20,996 nt of DNA from Bacillus sp. AFS037270 (lineage in GTDB: Bacteria; Bacillota; Bacilli; Bacillales_B; DSM-18226). A program made the position numbers and the translations under genes. The DNA is taken from the NCBI RefSeq assembly GCF_002585305.1, contig NZ_NUNF01000043.1:21870-42865 (forward strand), written 5' to 3'. Below, piece after piece: positions 1 through 9,018 of the stretch. How positions within the stretch are numbered: position 1 is the stretch's first letter; every line of letters starts with the position of its first letter. The notes below the pieces were generated by a model that worked only from the letters and a program-made list of their open reading frames with translations, made no database searches and was not told the origin of the DNA.

Positions 1-17
1 GCCTTGCGCTTTTCTTA
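1..17 (+). repeat. 3' tail of a dispersed palindromic repeat (cut by window edge)
   Basis: The first 17 bases match the right-hand end of the repeat copies at 4554-4684 and 10339-10474 (tail CGCTTCCGCTTTTCTTA, here with one base different in the middle). The rest of the copy lies outside the window. It ends directly against the stop codon of the leftward DUF554 gene, as the copy at 4554-4684 does with mnmG. The short length limits certainty. Confidence 0.6.
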
Positions 18-731
18 TTATAAAATATGATGATAGTTATAGAGGATGGTGACAATAATCCCTGTCACCACGATACCTGGAAGGAGATTGGCCACCTTAA
101 TCTTTACTATGCCAGTTAAATTTAAGCCGATGGCAAAAATCATTACACCGCCCGTTGCGGTCATTTCCGTAATAAATTGATCCATTAATTCCTTTGGAAC
201 AAATTGATTTATTTGCGTAGCAAATAAGGCAATCAATCCCTCATAGAGAACAACAGGGACTGCTGAAAAAATAACGCCAATTCCAAGCGTAGTCGTTAAG
301 ATTAAAGCTGTAAAACCATCGATGATTGATTTTGTGTACAATACATCATGGTCGCCGCGAATACCGCTATCAAGTGCACCTATAATAGCCATTGCCCCAA
401 TCACAAAGATTAAGGTTGCCGTAACAAAGCCCTCAGAAATGCTTCCTTCCCCATTAGATCCAACCCTGCGCTCAAGCCAACCGCCTAAATCATTTAATTT
501 ATCCTCTAATTTTAATAGCTCCCCTGCAACTGCACCTACTACCAAGCTAATAATAACGATCAGGAAGTTTTCACTCTTCAAGCCCATTTGTAATCCTAAA
601 ACCATAACCGATAGTCCGATCGCATACATGACCGTCGTTTTCATGCCCTCTGGTATCCGATTTAACCATTTACCGAGAAGAGTCCCAATAATAATTAACA
701 AACCGTTAACAAGTGTTCCTAATAAAAACAT
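18..731 (-). CDS. DUF554 family integral membrane protein
   Basis: This 237-residue protein is almost entirely hydrophobic, with about six or seven likely membrane segments. It opens with a Gly-rich segment (MFLLGTLVNGLLIIIGTLLG) and has other segments near residues 35-50, 57-72, 105-120, 135-180 and 190-235. The charged stretch at about residues 74-97 (LKLEDKLNDLGG...ERRVG) is probably a loop. Length and opening match DUF554 proteins such as B. subtilis YdfK; the molecular function of that family is not established, and transport is only a guess. The ATG at 729-731 is preceded by a purine-rich GGGGAAAAG site. A terminator at 814-838 separates it from parB, so it is probably transcribed on its own. 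Its TAA stop directly abuts a repeat tail. Confidence 0.85.
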   Translation of the reverse strand: MFLLGTLVNGLLIIIGTLLGKWLNRIPEGMKTTVMYAIGLSVMVLGLQMGLKSENFLIVIISLVVGAVAGELLKLEDKLNDLGGWLERRVGSNGEGSISEGFVTATLIFVIGAMAIIGALDSGIRGDHDVLYTKSIIDGFTALILTTTLGIGVIFSAVPVVLYEGLIALFATQINQFVPKELMDQFITEMTATGGVMIFAIGLNLTGIVKIKVANLLPGIVVTGIIVTILYNYHHIL

Positions 732-813
732 GCGCTTTTCCCCTTCTTCGCCTCTCGAAATAATAATAGTTATAACCTATCATGTTCATGAATGAATTGG
801 AAGATTTTTTAAC

Positions 814-838
814 AAAGAAAAACCCGCCGAGTGGCGAG
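814..838 (-). terminator. Rho-independent terminator after parB
   Basis: Read leftward, the stem CTCGCC / GGCGGG (one G-U pair) with loop ACTC is followed by TTTTTC. It starts six bases past the parB stop codon and closes the parA-parB operon before the DUF554 gene. Confidence 0.8.
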
Positions 839-843
839 TCTAC

Positions 844-1695
844 TTATATATTAGAGTCCTCCTGATCAAGCATTTCTAATATCCGCTCTAAATCAGCTTG
901 TGAGAAAAATTCAATTTCAATTTTCCCTTTATTTTTCTTTTGGACGATATTTACAGTTGTTCCAAACCGTTCACGAAGAGAATGCTCATGCTGCTGTACA
1001 AATACATCCTTTTTCTTTTCCGGTTTTTTTGTTTCACGTGAAACATTTTCGTTTATTTGCTGGATTATTTTTTCTAATTGACGGACATTTAGCCCTTCAT
1101 TGACTACCTTTTCTACTAGAACAGGAAGCTTTGCTTTTTGTCTGAGTCCTAGTAATGCACGGCCGTGCCCCATTGAAATACTCCCGCTTGAAATAAGTTC
1201 CTGAATTTTTGGAGGGAGGGAGAGCAGGCGGATATGATTCGCTACATGCGGCCGGCTTTTACCTAAGCGCTTAGCTACTTCCTCCTGTGTCAGCTTTAAC
1301 TTTTCAATTAAGGTTTGATAAGCTTGTCCCTCTTCAATTGGATTTAAATCTTCTCTTTGCAGGTTTTCAAGGACGGCTAATTCCATCATTTGCTGCTCAG
1401 TCAGCTCACGGACAACAGCAGGGATTGTTTCGAGTTTTGCTTCCTTGGCAGCGCGGAAGCGGCGTTCACCTACGACAATTTCATAGCCTCTAATACTTTT
1501 ACGGACCACAATCGGCTGCAGAATTCCATGCTCAATAATAGAATCTCTTAATTCATCAATTGTTTCTTGCTGGAAGGTTTTCCGTGGCTGATATGGGTTT
1601 GGACGAAGTTCCTTTAGCTTAATTTCTTGGACTGTTTCTTCTTTACTTACTTCATTAAAAAAAGCATTCAGCCCTTTTCCTAAACCTTTAGCCAT
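844..1695 (-). CDS. parB: Chromosome partitioning protein ParB (Spo0J), CTP-dependent parS clamp
   Basis: This 283-residue protein matches B. subtilis Spo0J in length and layout. The N-terminal domain holds the CTP-binding motif G76-E-R-R-F-R-A-A-K84 and the ENLQRE motif (110-115). A helix-turn-helix for parS recognition follows at about residues 135-158 (LTQEEVAKRLGKSRPHVANH). A Lys/Glu-rich linker (about 215-230) leads to a C-terminal dimerisation region. In this family ParB loads at parS, slides as a CTP-closed clamp, recruits SMC condensin to the origin and works with ParA to separate origins and control DnaA. The ATG lies within the end of parA (8-base overlap) after GAAGGAAGTGG, so the two are translationally coupled. 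A perfect parS site lies inside the gene at 1030-1045. This is distinct from the Noc paralogue to the right, whose motif reads GERRWRA. Confidence 0.95.
   Translation of the reverse strand: MAKGLGKGLNAFFNEVSKEETVQEIKLKELRPNPYQPRKTFQQETIDELRDSIIEHGILQPIVVRKSIRGYEIVVGERRFRAAKEAKLETIPAVVRELTEQQMMELAVLENLQREDLNPIEEGQAYQTLIEKLKLTQEEVAKRLGKSRPHVANHIRLLSLPPKIQELISSGSISMGHGRALLGLRQKAKLPVLVEKVVNEGLNVRQLEKIIQQINENVSRETKKPEKKKDVFVQQHEHSLRERFGTTVNIVQKKNKGKIEIEFFSQADLERILEMLDQEDSNI
1030..1045. promoter_or_regulatory. parS centromere site
   Basis: TGTTTCACGTGAAACA is a perfect 16-bp palindrome identical to the consensus ParB/Spo0J binding site. It lies in the part of parB that encodes the linker, the same kind of intragenic position as the parS in B. 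subtilis spo0J. I saw no second copy in the window. Confidence 0.96.
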
Positions 1696-2449
1696 TTGTG
1701 ACCACTTCCTTCGCTAAATCTAAATAAACTTCAGCTCCACGGGATTTTGCATCATAAGTAATGATTGGCTCCCCATGACTTGGCGCTTCACTTAGACGTA
1801 CATTTCTTGGAATAATGGTTTTATAGACTTTATCTTGGAAGTATTTTTTTACTTCTTCAATGACTTGAAGCCCAAGATTTGTCCTTGCGTCGAGCATGGT
1901 TAATAGCACGCCCTCAATTTTCAAATCTTGATTTAAATGTTTTTGGACGAGTCTGACCGTATTTAATAATTGGCTAAGTCCTTCTAATGCATAGTACTCA
2001 CATTGAACCGGGATTAATACTGCATCCGATGCGGTTAATGCATTTAATGTTAATAGCCCTAATGACGGAGGACAATCGATAATAATATAATCAAACTGTT
2101 CCTTCACTTCCCCAAGAGCACGTTTTAAACGAACTTCTCTTGAAATAGTTGGGACCAATTCAATTTCGGCTCCTGCCAGTTGAATGGTAGCCGGAATCGC
2201 ATACAAATTTTCAACAGAGGTTGCTTTAATGACATCCTTTGCTTCCACATCATCTACTAAAACATCATATATACACTGTTCCACTTCAGCCTTTTCAATA
2301 CCAACTCCGCTTGTTGCATTTCCCTGCGGATCAATATCTACTAGTAAGACCCGTTTCCCTATGTATGCTAAGCAGGCACCTAGGTTGACAGAGGTTGTCG
2401 TTTTCCCGACTCCACCTTTTTGGTTTGCAATTGAAAGGATTTTCCCCAC
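1688..2449 (-). CDS. parA: Chromosome partitioning ATPase ParA (Soj)
   Basis: This 253-residue P-loop ATPase of the MinD/ParA class has the deviant Walker A motif K11-G-G-V-G-K-T-T18 right at the N-terminus, the switch motif VDIDPQGN (about 37-44) and IIIDCPPSLG (Walker B region). It binds DNA without sequence specificity as an ATP dimer. With ParB it segregates origins, and as a monomer or dimer it inhibits or activates DnaA in B. subtilis. The start codon is GTG at 2447-2449 behind AGGTGA, four bases away; no better upstream start is seen. parB begins within its last codons, so the pair forms one operon, probably read from a promoter near 2507-2535 and ended at 814-838. Confidence 0.95.
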   Translation of the reverse strand: MGKILSIANQKGGVGKTTTSVNLGACLAYIGKRVLLVDIDPQGNATSGVGIEKAEVEQCIYDVLVDDVEAKDVIKATSVENLYAIPATIQLAGAEIELVPTISREVRLKRALGEVKEQFDYIIIDCPPSLGLLTLNALTASDAVLIPVQCEYYALEGLSQLLNTVRLVQKHLNQDLKIEGVLLTMLDARTNLGLQVIEEVKKYFQDKVYKTIIPRNVRLSEAPSHGEPIITYDAKSRGAEVYLDLAKEVVTNG

Positions 2450-2506
2450 GTTGTCACCTACCCTAAAATTAAAAAATAGTAATCTAGCGTTCTATCGAAT
2501 GTAATA

Positions 2507-2535
2507 ATTATCTCAATATCGGAAAGGAAAGTAAA
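2507..2535 (-). promoter_or_regulatory. Candidate sigma-A promoter for parA-parB
   Basis: Read leftward, TTTACT (2530-2535), a 17-base spacer and GATAAT (2507-2512) resemble -35 and -10 boxes about 60 bases upstream of the parA GTG. The -35 is only a 4/6 match, so this is a candidate. Confidence 0.4.
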
Positions 2536-2684
2536 ATTCCCATTCCTTTATTTTACCATGATTTTAATAGTAGTTGGTTTTTTTCCTAAAAAAATTCCAT
2601 TAGGAAATTCTGCTTATTTTTTTCAATCTCGTGGAAAGCGAAGCGTCTGGATCATAAATCAACAGTCAAATTAAACACAGAATT

Positions 2685-2725
2685 AATAAAAAGAAGAACC
2701 AAACATCACTCTGTCTGGTTCTTCT
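2685..2725 (-). terminator. Rho-independent terminator after noc
   Basis: The arms AGAAGAACCA (2692-2701) and TGGTTCTTCT (2716-2725) form a perfect 10-bp stem with a 14-base loop. Read leftward the stem is followed by TTTTATT. It lies 13 bases past the noc stop and separates noc from parA-parB. Confidence 0.88.
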
Positions 2726-2738
2726 GTCATCTATTGAT

Positions 2739-3596
2739 TTACTTTTTCTTTGGAATGCGAATGGTAAATTGGTAAAATTCATCAAACTCTTCTTCTTCAG
2801 AGTCTAAATTAATCCCACTGTCCGATACCATTGAAAGTGATTGCCTGATGGTATTAACGGCAATTCTCATATCTTTACTAAAAGCCTTACGCTTCGGCTT
2901 TGGCTGTTGATTTTTTTGTTCAAGCAGGCGGACAACACGTTCCTCCGTTTGCTTTACATTTAGATTTCTCTCCATCACTTCTGCTAATAAGGCCACTTGT
3001 TTTTCCGGATCCTTAAGCGGAATGAGGGCACGTGCATGGCGCTCAGTAATGACCTTGCTTAACAAGGCATCCTGAACAGGCTGAGGCAATTTAAGAAGAC
3101 GCAGCTTATTAGCAACGGTGGACTGCCCTTTTCCAAGGCGCTGTGCTAATGCTTCTTGCGTTAAGTTGTGCAATTCAAGCAGTTTACCGTACGCAATCGC
3201 TTCCTCAATCGGAGATAATTCCTCACGTTGTAAATTTTCAATGAGGGCTACAGATGCTGTTTCCGTATCCGAAAGATTTTTAACAATTGCCGGAGCTTCT
3301 GTCCAGCCAAGCTTTTTCATCGCCCGCCAACGGCGCTCTCCGGCTATAATTTCATATTTATTGTCAGCAAATTCTCGGACGACAATCGGCTGGATAATAC
3401 CATGTATATGAATCGTACGAGACAATTCTTCAATTTTGTCTTCATCAAATACCGTCCGTGGCTGGAATCGGTTCGGAATAATTTGGTTAATCGGTATTTT
3501 CTTGATCTCTTCGCTTCGTTCTATATTCAGCTCCTGCTCAACCTCTTGCTCTCCCTTTTCGCCGAGGCCAAAAAAGCGTGTAAATGAACTCTTCAT
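2739..3596 (-). CDS. noc: Nucleoid occlusion protein Noc (ParB paralogue)
   Basis: I place the start at the ATG at 3594-3596, giving 285 residues. AGGTGG lies eight bases upstream, and the protein then opens [14 protein letters not shown], the amphipathic membrane-binding helix typical of Noc. An upstream in-frame GTG (3606-3608) would overlap that ribosome binding site. The ParB-type domain follows: PIVVREF, the CTP-binding [25 protein letters not shown], then a helix-turn-helix ([20 protein letters not shown]) and a C-terminal dimerisation region. In Bacillus, Noc spreads from Noc-binding sites on CTP, tethers DNA to the membrane and blocks FtsZ ring assembly over the nucleoid. The N-terminal helix and the GERRWRA wording separate it from ParB. 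I saw no Noc-binding-site consensus (ATTTCCCGGGAAAT) in the window, which fits known exclusion effects or simple rarity. A terminator follows. Confidence 0.93.
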   Translation of the reverse strand: MKSSFTRFFGLGEKGEQEVEQELNIERSEEIKKIPINQIIPNRFQPRTVFDEDKIEELSRTIHIHGIIQPIVVREFADNKYEIIAGERRWRAMKKLGWTEAPAIVKNLSDTETASVALIENLQREELSPIEEAIAYGKLLELHNLTQEALAQRLGKGQSTVANKLRLLKLPQPVQDALLSKVITERHARALIPLKDPEKQVALLAEVMERNLNVKQTEERVVRLLEQKNQQPKPKRKAFSKDMRIAVNTIRQSLSMVSDSGINLDSEEEEFDEFYQFTIRIPKKK

Positions 3597-3732
3597 CCCC
3601 AACACCACCTTTAAGAAACTCCCTATTACTTATTCTATATGCAAATAATTTCTTCCTGCCTGGGATACTATTTTTGTAAAAATTGTTATGTGCTATTAAA
3701 CGTAAACCAGCCAAAACCTGCAGCAGCTGGGG

Positions 3733-4449
3733 TTATTCAATTGGCGACTTGCCCGGTGTACCCGGTTTGCGCGGATACTTCTTTGGCGTCTGTTTTTCTT
3801 TTTTAATAATCAATATGGTTCGTTCACTATCTTCCATTGGCAGCGTAAACGTATGGACCTTTTCAACCTTGCCGCCTAGAGTCGAAATCGCCTTTTGCGC
3901 GGAGTCTAATTCATCCTTAGCATGTAAAGCTTTCATTGCAAGAAAATGTCCGCCTACTTTTGCTAATGCTAAACAAAACTCACTTAATACAGACATTCTG
4001 GCCACCGCTCGTGCCGTCACGACATCAAAGGTTTCCCGGTAAGCAGGATTCACCCCAAAAGTTTCCGCTCGGTCATGAACAAAATGAATATTTTCCAAAT
4101 TTAAAACATCTGCAAGATGGTTTAAGAAGGATATCCGCTTGTTTAACGAGTCTACAATCGTCACTTCAATATGTGGATAAACAATTTTTAACGGAATGCT
4201 TGGAAACCCAGCACCGGCACCAACATCACATAAATGAAAGGGCCTTGAAAAATCAAAATAGAAGGAAGCTGTAATTGAGTCATAAAAATGCTTTAAATAT
4301 ACATCAGACTTTTCAGTGATGGCGGTAAGGTTCATTTTTTCGTTCCACTCAACCAAGGTTGTAAAATAGGCTTCAAACTGGTCAAGCTGTTTTTCAGAAA
4401 GGGAGATCCCCTTCTCCTGAAGGTTCGCTGTAAATTGTTCAATATTCAT
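3733..4449 (-). CDS. rsmG: 16S rRNA (guanine-527-N7) methyltransferase RsmG (GidB)
   Basis: This 238-residue SAM-dependent methyltransferase has the glycine-rich SAM site D75[12 protein letters not shown]87, the upstream KHFYDS motif (53-58) and the family's usual length. It methylates N7 of G527 (E. coli numbering) in the 530 loop of 16S rRNA; loss gives low-level streptomycin resistance in several bacteria. The ATG at 4447-4449 is preceded by GAGGAAG. The C-terminal tail ([18 protein letters not shown]) is rich in Lys and Pro and probably disordered. The gene lies downstream of mnmG on the same strand, but a 131-bp repeat occupies most of the 232-bp gap. A DnaA-box match (TGTGGATAA, 4172-4180) lies inside the coding region and may be chance. 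Confidence 0.95.
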   Translation of the reverse strand: MNIEQFTANLQEKGISLSEKQLDQFEAYFTTLVEWNEKMNLTAITEKSDVYLKHFYDSITASFYFDFSRPFHLCDVGAGAGFPSIPLKIVYPHIEVTIVDSLNKRISFLNHLADVLNLENIHFVHDRAETFGVNPAYRETFDVVTARAVARMSVLSEFCLALAKVGGHFLAMKALHAKDELDSAQKAISTLGGKVEKVHTFTLPMEDSERTILIIKKEKQTPKKYPRKPGTPGKSPIE

Positions 4450-4489
4450 TAACTAATCTTCCTCACTAATTATCACATAACCACCAAGA

Positions 4490-4506
4490 GCTCTATGATG
4501 TAGAGC
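4490..4506. repeat. Short inverted repeat upstream of rsmG
   Basis: GCTCTA-TGATG-TAGAGC is a 6-bp perfect stem with a 5-base loop in the rsmG leader. No T-run follows on either strand, so it is not a standard terminator. It could be a leader hairpin or a repeat remnant. Confidence 0.4.
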
Positions 4507-4553
4507 CCCGCAGTAATGTTTTTCTTTATTCATTAAAAAATTCATTAGTCTTT

Positions 4554-4684
4554 GAGAATTGTCTAGCTACGACGCCTAGGGGCTCGGGGTCATAAGCCAA
4601 TCCGTCAAGAAGGCTATAGGGCAGCCTTCCAGCCGGCTCGTCTTATGCCTGTCGCCCCTGGTCAAGGCGTCTTCGCTTTTCTTA
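4554..4684 (+). repeat. Full copy of dispersed palindromic repeat (131 bp)
   Basis: It runs from GAGAATTGTCTAGC to CGCTTTTCTTA and can fold into nested stems. The outer arms are GACGCCT (4571-4577) with AGGCGTC (4665-4671), next AGGGGC (4578-4583) with GCCCCT (4654-4659), then CATAAG (4591-4596) with CTTATG (4642-4647) and AAGGCT (4610-4615) with AGCCTT (4623-4628). Related copies lie at 1-17, 10339-10474, 10907-11063 (variant core) and 14321-14369. It encodes no protein, so it resembles a MITE or a bcr-type Bacillus repeat mobilised in trans. Its last three bases form the stop codon of mnmG. Confidence 0.88.
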
Positions 4685-6571
4685 TTCATTTGAAACCCTA
4701 GCAATTTTCCCTTGTTCAAGGTACACAAGGAGGATGGAAATATCTGCTGGATTAACGCCGGAAATACGGGATGCCTGAGCAATGGAAACAGGTTTAATTT
4801 TCTTAAGCTTTTGTTTTGCTTCTGTCGCCAGTCCATTAATCGCATCGTAATCGATATTTTCAGGAACTCGTTTGTTCTCCATTTTCTTAAGCCGTTCAAC
4901 TTGCTGTAATGATTTATCAATATAGCCCTCGTATTTAATTTGAATTTCTACTTGTTCTTTGATGTCATCATCCAAAGGAAGTTCGCTACTAGTTAATTTT
5001 TCTAATAACTCATACGTCATCTCTGGCCGCTTTAATAAGTCAGAAGCGCGAATCCCGTCTTTAAGCTCACTGCCGCCAATGCTGCGAATCAACTCTTGGA
5101 CTTCAGCAGATGGTTTTAAAATAATCGACTGTAGACGTTCCCTTTCTGCCTCAATCGCTTTTTTCTTAACTAAAAATGCTTCATACCGTTCAAGACGGAT
5201 TAGGCCAATCTTATGTCCAATCTCTGTCAAACGCAGGTCAGCATTATCATGACGCAGTAACAGGCGATATTCTGCACGTGAGGTCAATAAACGATAAGGT
5301 TCATTGGTTCCTTTTGTGATTAGATCATCAATTAATACCCCAATATAAGCATCTGAACGACTTAAAATTAATTGCTCTTTGCCTAAAGCATTTAACCCTG
5401 CATTTATACCAGCGATAATACCCTGACCCGCGGCTTCTTCATAACCGCTAGTTCCATTAATTTGGCCGGCTGTGTATAGATTTTTGACAACCTTTGTTTC
5501 TAATGTAGGCCATAACTGTGTTGGAACAATAGCATCATACTCAATGGCATAGCCAGCCCTCATCATTTGAGCATTTTCCAGCCCAGGAACGGTTTTAAGT
5601 ATCTGCATCTGCACATCTTCAGGAAGGCTCGTTGACATACCCTGCACATAGACCTCTTGTGTATGTCTTCCTTCTGGTTCAAGGAAGATTTGATGACGCG
5701 GCTTATCATTAAAACGAACCACTTTATCTTCGATAGATGGACAGTACCTTGGGCCTGTTCCTTTAATCATGCCGGAAAACATTGGCGAACGATGCAGATT
5801 GTTATCAATAATTTGATGTGTTTGATCATTTGTATAAGTTAACCAGCATGGCAGCTGATCGGTAATATATTTAGTCGTCTCATAGGAAAAGGCTCTTGGA
5901 ACCTCGTCACCTGGTTGTATTTCCGTCTTGCTATAATCGATGGTATTGCTATTTACCCTTGGCGGAGTTCCAGTTTTAAAGCGGACTAATTCAAATCCAA
6001 GCTCCTCCAAGTGCTCAGATAACCTAATAGACGGCTGCTGGTTATTTGGACCGCTTGAATATTTTAATTCACCTAAGATAATTTCTCCGCGTAAATAGGT
6101 TCCTGTTGTAATAACCACCGTTTTGGAGCGGTAGATTGCACCTGTTTTTGTGATAACCCCTTGAACAATCCCATCCTCAACGATTAATTGTTCAACCATA
6201 CCTTGGAGCAGGGTTAAATTAGGTTCTTCTTCAAGTGTTTTTTTCATTTCATGTTGATAAGCAAATTTATCCGCCTGCGCCCTTAAAGCACGGACTGCAG
6301 GGCCTTTACCAGTGTTTAACATCCTCATTTGGATATAGGTTTTATCAATATTTTTACCCATTTCCCCGCCGAGAGCGTCAATTTCACGGACCACAATTCC
6401 CTTTGCCGGTCCTCCTACAGACGGATTACATGGCATAAAAGCCACCATATCTAAGTTGATTGTAATCATTAATGTATTGGCGCCAAGTCTTGCTGCAGCC
6501 AGCCCTGATTCACATCCGGCATGCCCAGCACCAACGACAATAACGTCAAATTTTCCTGCTTCGTATTGCAT
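4682..6571 (-). CDS. mnmG: tRNA uridine-34 5-carboxymethylaminomethyl enzyme MnmG (GidA)
   Basis: I place the start at the ATG at 6569-6571, giving 629 residues. GGAGG (6578-6582) lies six bases upstream, and the protein begins [19 protein letters not shown] as in other Bacillus MnmG proteins. An in-frame start eight codons earlier would run through the ribosome binding site. The N-terminal FAD-binding motif is G14-A-G-H-A-G19. [12 protein letters not shown] and [12 protein letters not shown] are hallmark MnmG motifs, and the C-terminal helical domain binds tRNA and MnmE. Together with MnmE, MnmG makes the cmnm5 group on the wobble uridine of several tRNAs, using FAD, NADH, methylene-tetrahydrofolate and glycine. 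It follows mnmE by 136 bp on the same strand, consistent with one operon. The TAA stop at 4682-4684 is made by the last bases of a dispersed repeat. Confidence 0.96.
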   Translation of the reverse strand: MQYEAGKFDVIVVGAGHAGCESGLAAARLGANTLMITINLDMVAFMPCNPSVGGPAKGIVVREIDALGGEMGKNIDKTYIQMRMLNTGKGPAVRALRAQADKFAYQHEMKKTLEEEPNLTLLQGMVEQLIVEDGIVQGVITKTGAIYRSKTVVITTGTYLRGEIILGELKYSSGPNNQQPSIRLSEHLEELGFELVRFKTGTPPRVNSNTIDYSKTEIQPGDEVPRAFSYETTKYITDQLPCWLTYTNDQTHQIIDNNLHRSPMFSGMIKGTGPRYCPSIEDKVVRFNDKPRHQIFLEPEGRHTQEVYVQGMSTSLPEDVQMQILKTVPGLENAQMMRAGYAIEYDAIVPTQLWPTLETKVVKNLYTAGQINGTSGYEEAAGQGIIAGINAGLNALGKEQLILSRSDAYIGVLIDDLITKGTNEPYRLLTSRAEYRLLLRHDNADLRLTEIGHKIGLIRLERYEAFLVKKKAIEAERERLQSIILKPSAEVQELIRSIGGSELKDGIRASDLLKRPEMTYELLEKLTSSELPLDDDIKEQVEIQIKYEGYIDKSLQQVERLKKMENKRVPENIDYDAINGLATEAKQKLKKIKPVSIAQASRISGVNPADISILLVYLEQGKIARVSNE

Positions 6572-6707
6572 GTGTTTCCTCCTTTTCCGTACCATAACGG
6601 AAACGTTGCTTCTCCTAGCTCCATTCTTACCCTAGAATGAAGACTAACGCTTTTTTAATTATCCTGTCCAGAACAGGCGATAGTAAAACGAACGCCCATA
6701 TGGATTT

Positions 6708-8093
6708 CTACTTTCCTAAGCAAAATTGTGAGAACAGCTGGTCAATCAGGCTTTCATGAACACTATCACCGATAATTTCACCCAGCAGCTCCCATGTTCG
6801 AGTCATATCAATTTGAACGATATCAATGGGAACACCCATTTCAACACCCTCAATTGCATCCTCTATCGTTTGAAGACTTTGATTCAATACTGCAATATGA
6901 CGGGTGTTTGAAACATATGTCATATCTCCTGCTTCAATAGACCCTGAGAAAAATAAAGAAGAAATGGCTTCCTCAAGAGCATCGACACCAAGGTCTTCCA
7001 ATAAAGAGGTGGTCACCAATTTATGCTCTTTAGCAAGCTCACGAACCTGTTCCATATCAATTTGCTGCGGCAGGTCTGTTTTGTTCACAATAACAATAAC
7101 ATCCATTCCTTTGACCACTTCAAACAGATTCACATCTTCCTCGGTGAGTTGGTCTGAATAATTCAACACAAGTAAAATCAGATCAGCTTCTTTTAAAACT
7201 TGACGGGAACGTTCGACGCCAATTCGTTCAACAATATCTTCAGTTTCCCGAATTCCTGCTGTATCTAATAATCGAAGTGGGACTCCACGAACATTTACGT
7301 ATTCTTCAATGACATCCCGAGTCGTTCCTGGGATATCGGTAACGATTGCTTTATTTTCATGAACAAGGCTATTTAATAAAGAAGATTTTCCAACATTCGG
7401 CCGGCCAACAATAACGGTCGATAAGCCTTCCCGTAATATTTTCCCCTGCTCGGAGGTTTGCAATAGTTTTTGGATTTCTTCCCGCACAAAATGAGCCTTT
7501 TCTAAAAGCAGCTTATGAGTCATCTCCTCGACATCATCATATTCTGGATAATCGATATTTACTTCCACATGGGCTAAGACTTCTAATATTTCCTGGCGTA
7601 ATGTTCGAATTAATTTTGAGAGTCGTCCTTCCATTTGGCCAAGGGCTACATTCATTGCCCGATCTGTTTTTGCCCGGATTAAATCCATTACGGCCTCTGC
7701 CTGTGATAAGTCAATCCGTCCATTTAAAAAGGCACGTTTCGTAAACTCTCCCGGCTCAGCCAATCTTGCTCCATACTTTAACACCTGCTGGAGCACGCGA
7801 TTGACAGAAACAATTCCTCCATGGCAATTAATCTCGACTACATCCTCTTTGGTGAACGTTTTTGGCCCCTTCATAACCGAAATCATAACCTCTTCGATCA
7901 CTTCACCACTTTTCGGATCGAGCAAGTGCCCGTAGTGAATGGTGTGACTGGGAACATTGATTAGCTTTTTCCCGCCAATTCCTTTAAACAGCTTGTCCGC
8001 TATTCGAACTGCATCATCACCACTCAAGCGCACAATGGCAATCGCACCCTCTCCCATCGGAGTTGAAATCGCCGCAATTGTATCAAATTCCAT
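6708..8093 (-). CDS. mnmE: tRNA modification GTPase MnmE (TrmE/ThdF)
   Basis: This 461-residue protein is full length for the family. The N-terminal tetrahydrofolate-binding domain (about 1-120) leads into a helical domain that carries an inserted G domain. GRPNVGKSS (G1, about 229-237), DIPGTTRD (G2), DTAG (G3) and NKTD (G4) are all intact. The C-terminal CLGK tetrapeptide holds the conserved Cys458 needed for modification. MnmE is a K+-activated GTPase dimerised through its G domains and works with MnmG. The ATG at 8091-8093 follows GAGGTGA. The upstream region holds a possible promoter and a DnaA-box cluster (8211-8322), which suggests, but does not show, that DnaA affects its transcription. 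The jag terminator isolates it from the upstream operon. Confidence 0.96.
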   Translation of the reverse strand: MEFDTIAAISTPMGEGAIAIVRLSGDDAVRIADKLFKGIGGKKLINVPSHTIHYGHLLDPKSGEVIEEVMISVMKGPKTFTKEDVVEINCHGGIVSVNRVLQQVLKYGARLAEPGEFTKRAFLNGRIDLSQAEAVMDLIRAKTDRAMNVALGQMEGRLSKLIRTLRQEILEVLAHVEVNIDYPEYDDVEEMTHKLLLEKAHFVREEIQKLLQTSEQGKILREGLSTVIVGRPNVGKSSLLNSLVHENKAIVTDIPGTTRDVIEEYVNVRGVPLRLLDTAGIRETEDIVERIGVERSRQVLKEADLILLVLNYSDQLTEEDVNLFEVVKGMDVIVIVNKTDLPQQIDMEQVRELAKEHKLVTTSLLEDLGVDALEEAISSLFFSGSIEAGDMTYVSNTRHIAVLNQSLQTIEDAIEGVEMGVPIDIVQIDMTRTWELLGEIIGDSVHESLIDQLFSQFCLGK

Positions 8094-8124
8094 TTACTTC
8101 ACCTCACATTTAAAAATTCAATCT

Positions 8125-8152
8125 ATTGTATTGGTTCCAGTTTTATATCCAA
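8125..8152 (-). promoter_or_regulatory. Candidate promoter for mnmE
   Basis: Read leftward, TTGGAT (8147-8152), a 16-base spacer and TACAAT (8125-8130) lie about 35 bases upstream of the mnmE ATG. The -10 is a 5/6 match and the -35 is weak. Because a terminator precedes it, mnmE needs a promoter somewhere in 8094-8346. Confidence 0.35.
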
Positions 8153-8210
8153 AAAAATAGAATACCACATCAGTTTCTGTTAAAAAAGCAAACAAACTTC
8201 ATCTAACCAC

Positions 8211-8322
8211 TTATCCACAATCTCCAATTGTCCTTTTATTATTTTAACTTATCAACATGTGAATAACAATAAGATGAAATCAGCACATTTCTTTTGATAA
8301 AAACAATAAAAAGTTATCAACA
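8211..8322. promoter_or_regulatory. DnaA-box cluster upstream of mnmE
   Basis: The 301-bp gap between mnmE and jag holds four DnaA-box-like 9-mers: TTATCCACA at 8211-8219 (perfect, plus), TTATCAACA at 8249-8257 (plus, one mismatch), TGTGAATAA at 8258-8266 (minus, one mismatch, directly abutting the previous one) and TTATCAACA at 8314-8322 (plus, one mismatch). The surrounding DNA is A/T-rich. Such clusters outside the origin are known in Bacillus to titrate DnaA or control transcription; which applies here is inference. The rest of the gap holds the mnmE leader and the jag terminator. Confidence 0.65.
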
Positions 8323-8346
8323 GCTAACAATTCTAAAAAACAGCAC

Positions 8347-8377
8347 AAAAAAAGACACTCTACAAGGTAGAATGTCT
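8347..8377 (-). terminator. Rho-independent terminator after jag
   Basis: Read leftward, AGACATTCTAC / GTAGAGTGTCT pair over 11 bp (one G-U) with a three-base loop, followed by a run of seven T. It lies 17 bases past the jag stop and ends the spoIIIJ-jag transcript. Confidence 0.93.
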
Positions 8378-8394
8378 TCGATAATTTTTATTTC

Positions 8395-9018
8395 TTATCT
8401 CTTCACTGGAGTAATAACGATAAATCGATGAGGTTCATTTCCGTCTGAAAGTGTTTTAACGCGTCTGTTTTCAGATAAAGCAGAATGAATGACTTTTCGC
8501 TCATACGACGGCATTGGCTCCAAAGCCACATCTTTTCCCGTCTTTATTGCTTTGCTGGCAAGCCGGTGTGCTAGCTGAATGAGTGTTTCACTTCGTCGAT
8601 TCCGATAATCTTCGGCGTCCAAAATCACCGTTAAATATTGATTTGAAAAGCGGTTAATGACCAGTTGTGTCAAATATTGAAGTGAATTTAGCGTTTGACC
8701 TCTTTTTCCAATTAAAAGAGCAATTTTTTCACCCGTCATCACAAAGGTCACTTGTTTACCGTCCCGCTTAATTTCAATTTCCGCCGGTGCACCCATTTGT
8801 TCGCTAACTTGTGTTAAAAATTTCTTTGCCTCTTCGATCGGATCAAAAATCACGGTCACTTTAACAACAGCTGGCCTTGATCCGAAAATACCGAAGAATC
8901 CTTTTTTGCCTTCATCGATTATATCCACATCTGCGCGGTCTTTGGTGATATTTAATTGAGCTAAAGCTGATCCTACTGCTTCTTCGACAGTTTGTCCTGT
9001 AGCAGTTACCTGTTTCAC
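8395..9018 (-). CDS. jag: RNA-binding protein Jag / KhpB
   Basis: This 207-residue protein has three domains: Jag-N with the KKGFFGIFG motif (38-46), a KH domain with the GKRG loop (104-107) and a C-terminal R3H domain with R174-x3-H178. In Firmicutes KhpB pairs with KhpA, binds many transcripts and influences cell elongation and division; the B. subtilis gene is the SpoIIIJ-associated jag. The start is GTG at 9016-9018, with AGGAG seven bases upstream inside spoIIIJ. The GTG overlaps the spoIIIJ TGA as GTGA, so translation is coupled. The start fits the usual length of about 208 residues. Confidence 0.94.
   Translation of the reverse strand: MKQVTATGQTVEEAVGSALAQLNITKDRADVDIIDEGKKGFFGIFGSRPAVVKVTVIFDPIEEAKKFLTQVSEQMGAPAEIEIKRDGKQVTFVMTGEKIALLIGKRGQTLNSLQYLTQLVINRFSNQYLTVILDAEDYRNRRSETLIQLAHRLASKAIKTGKDVALEPMPSYERKVIHSALSENRRVKTLSDGNEPHRFIVITPVKR

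Noticed and set aside
2582..2607. Inverted repeat TTTCCTAA / TTAGGAAA between noc and parA
   Set aside because: The 8-bp arms are in A/T-rich DNA where such matches are common, with no link to a promoter or known operator.
3597..3608. Longer noc starting at GTG 3606-3608
   Set aside because: It would overlap the AGGTGG ribosome binding site. The ATG at 3594-3596 gives the typical Noc N-terminal helix.
4172..4180. Perfect DnaA box (TGTGGATAA) inside rsmG
   Set aside because: It is a single site in coding sequence with no neighbouring boxes; one 9-mer match in 21 kb outside the clusters can occur by chance.
4576..4920. 114-codon open frame on the minus strand over the end of mnmG and the repeat
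   Set aside because: It is an out-of-frame shadow of mnmG extended through the repeat; there is no start signal.
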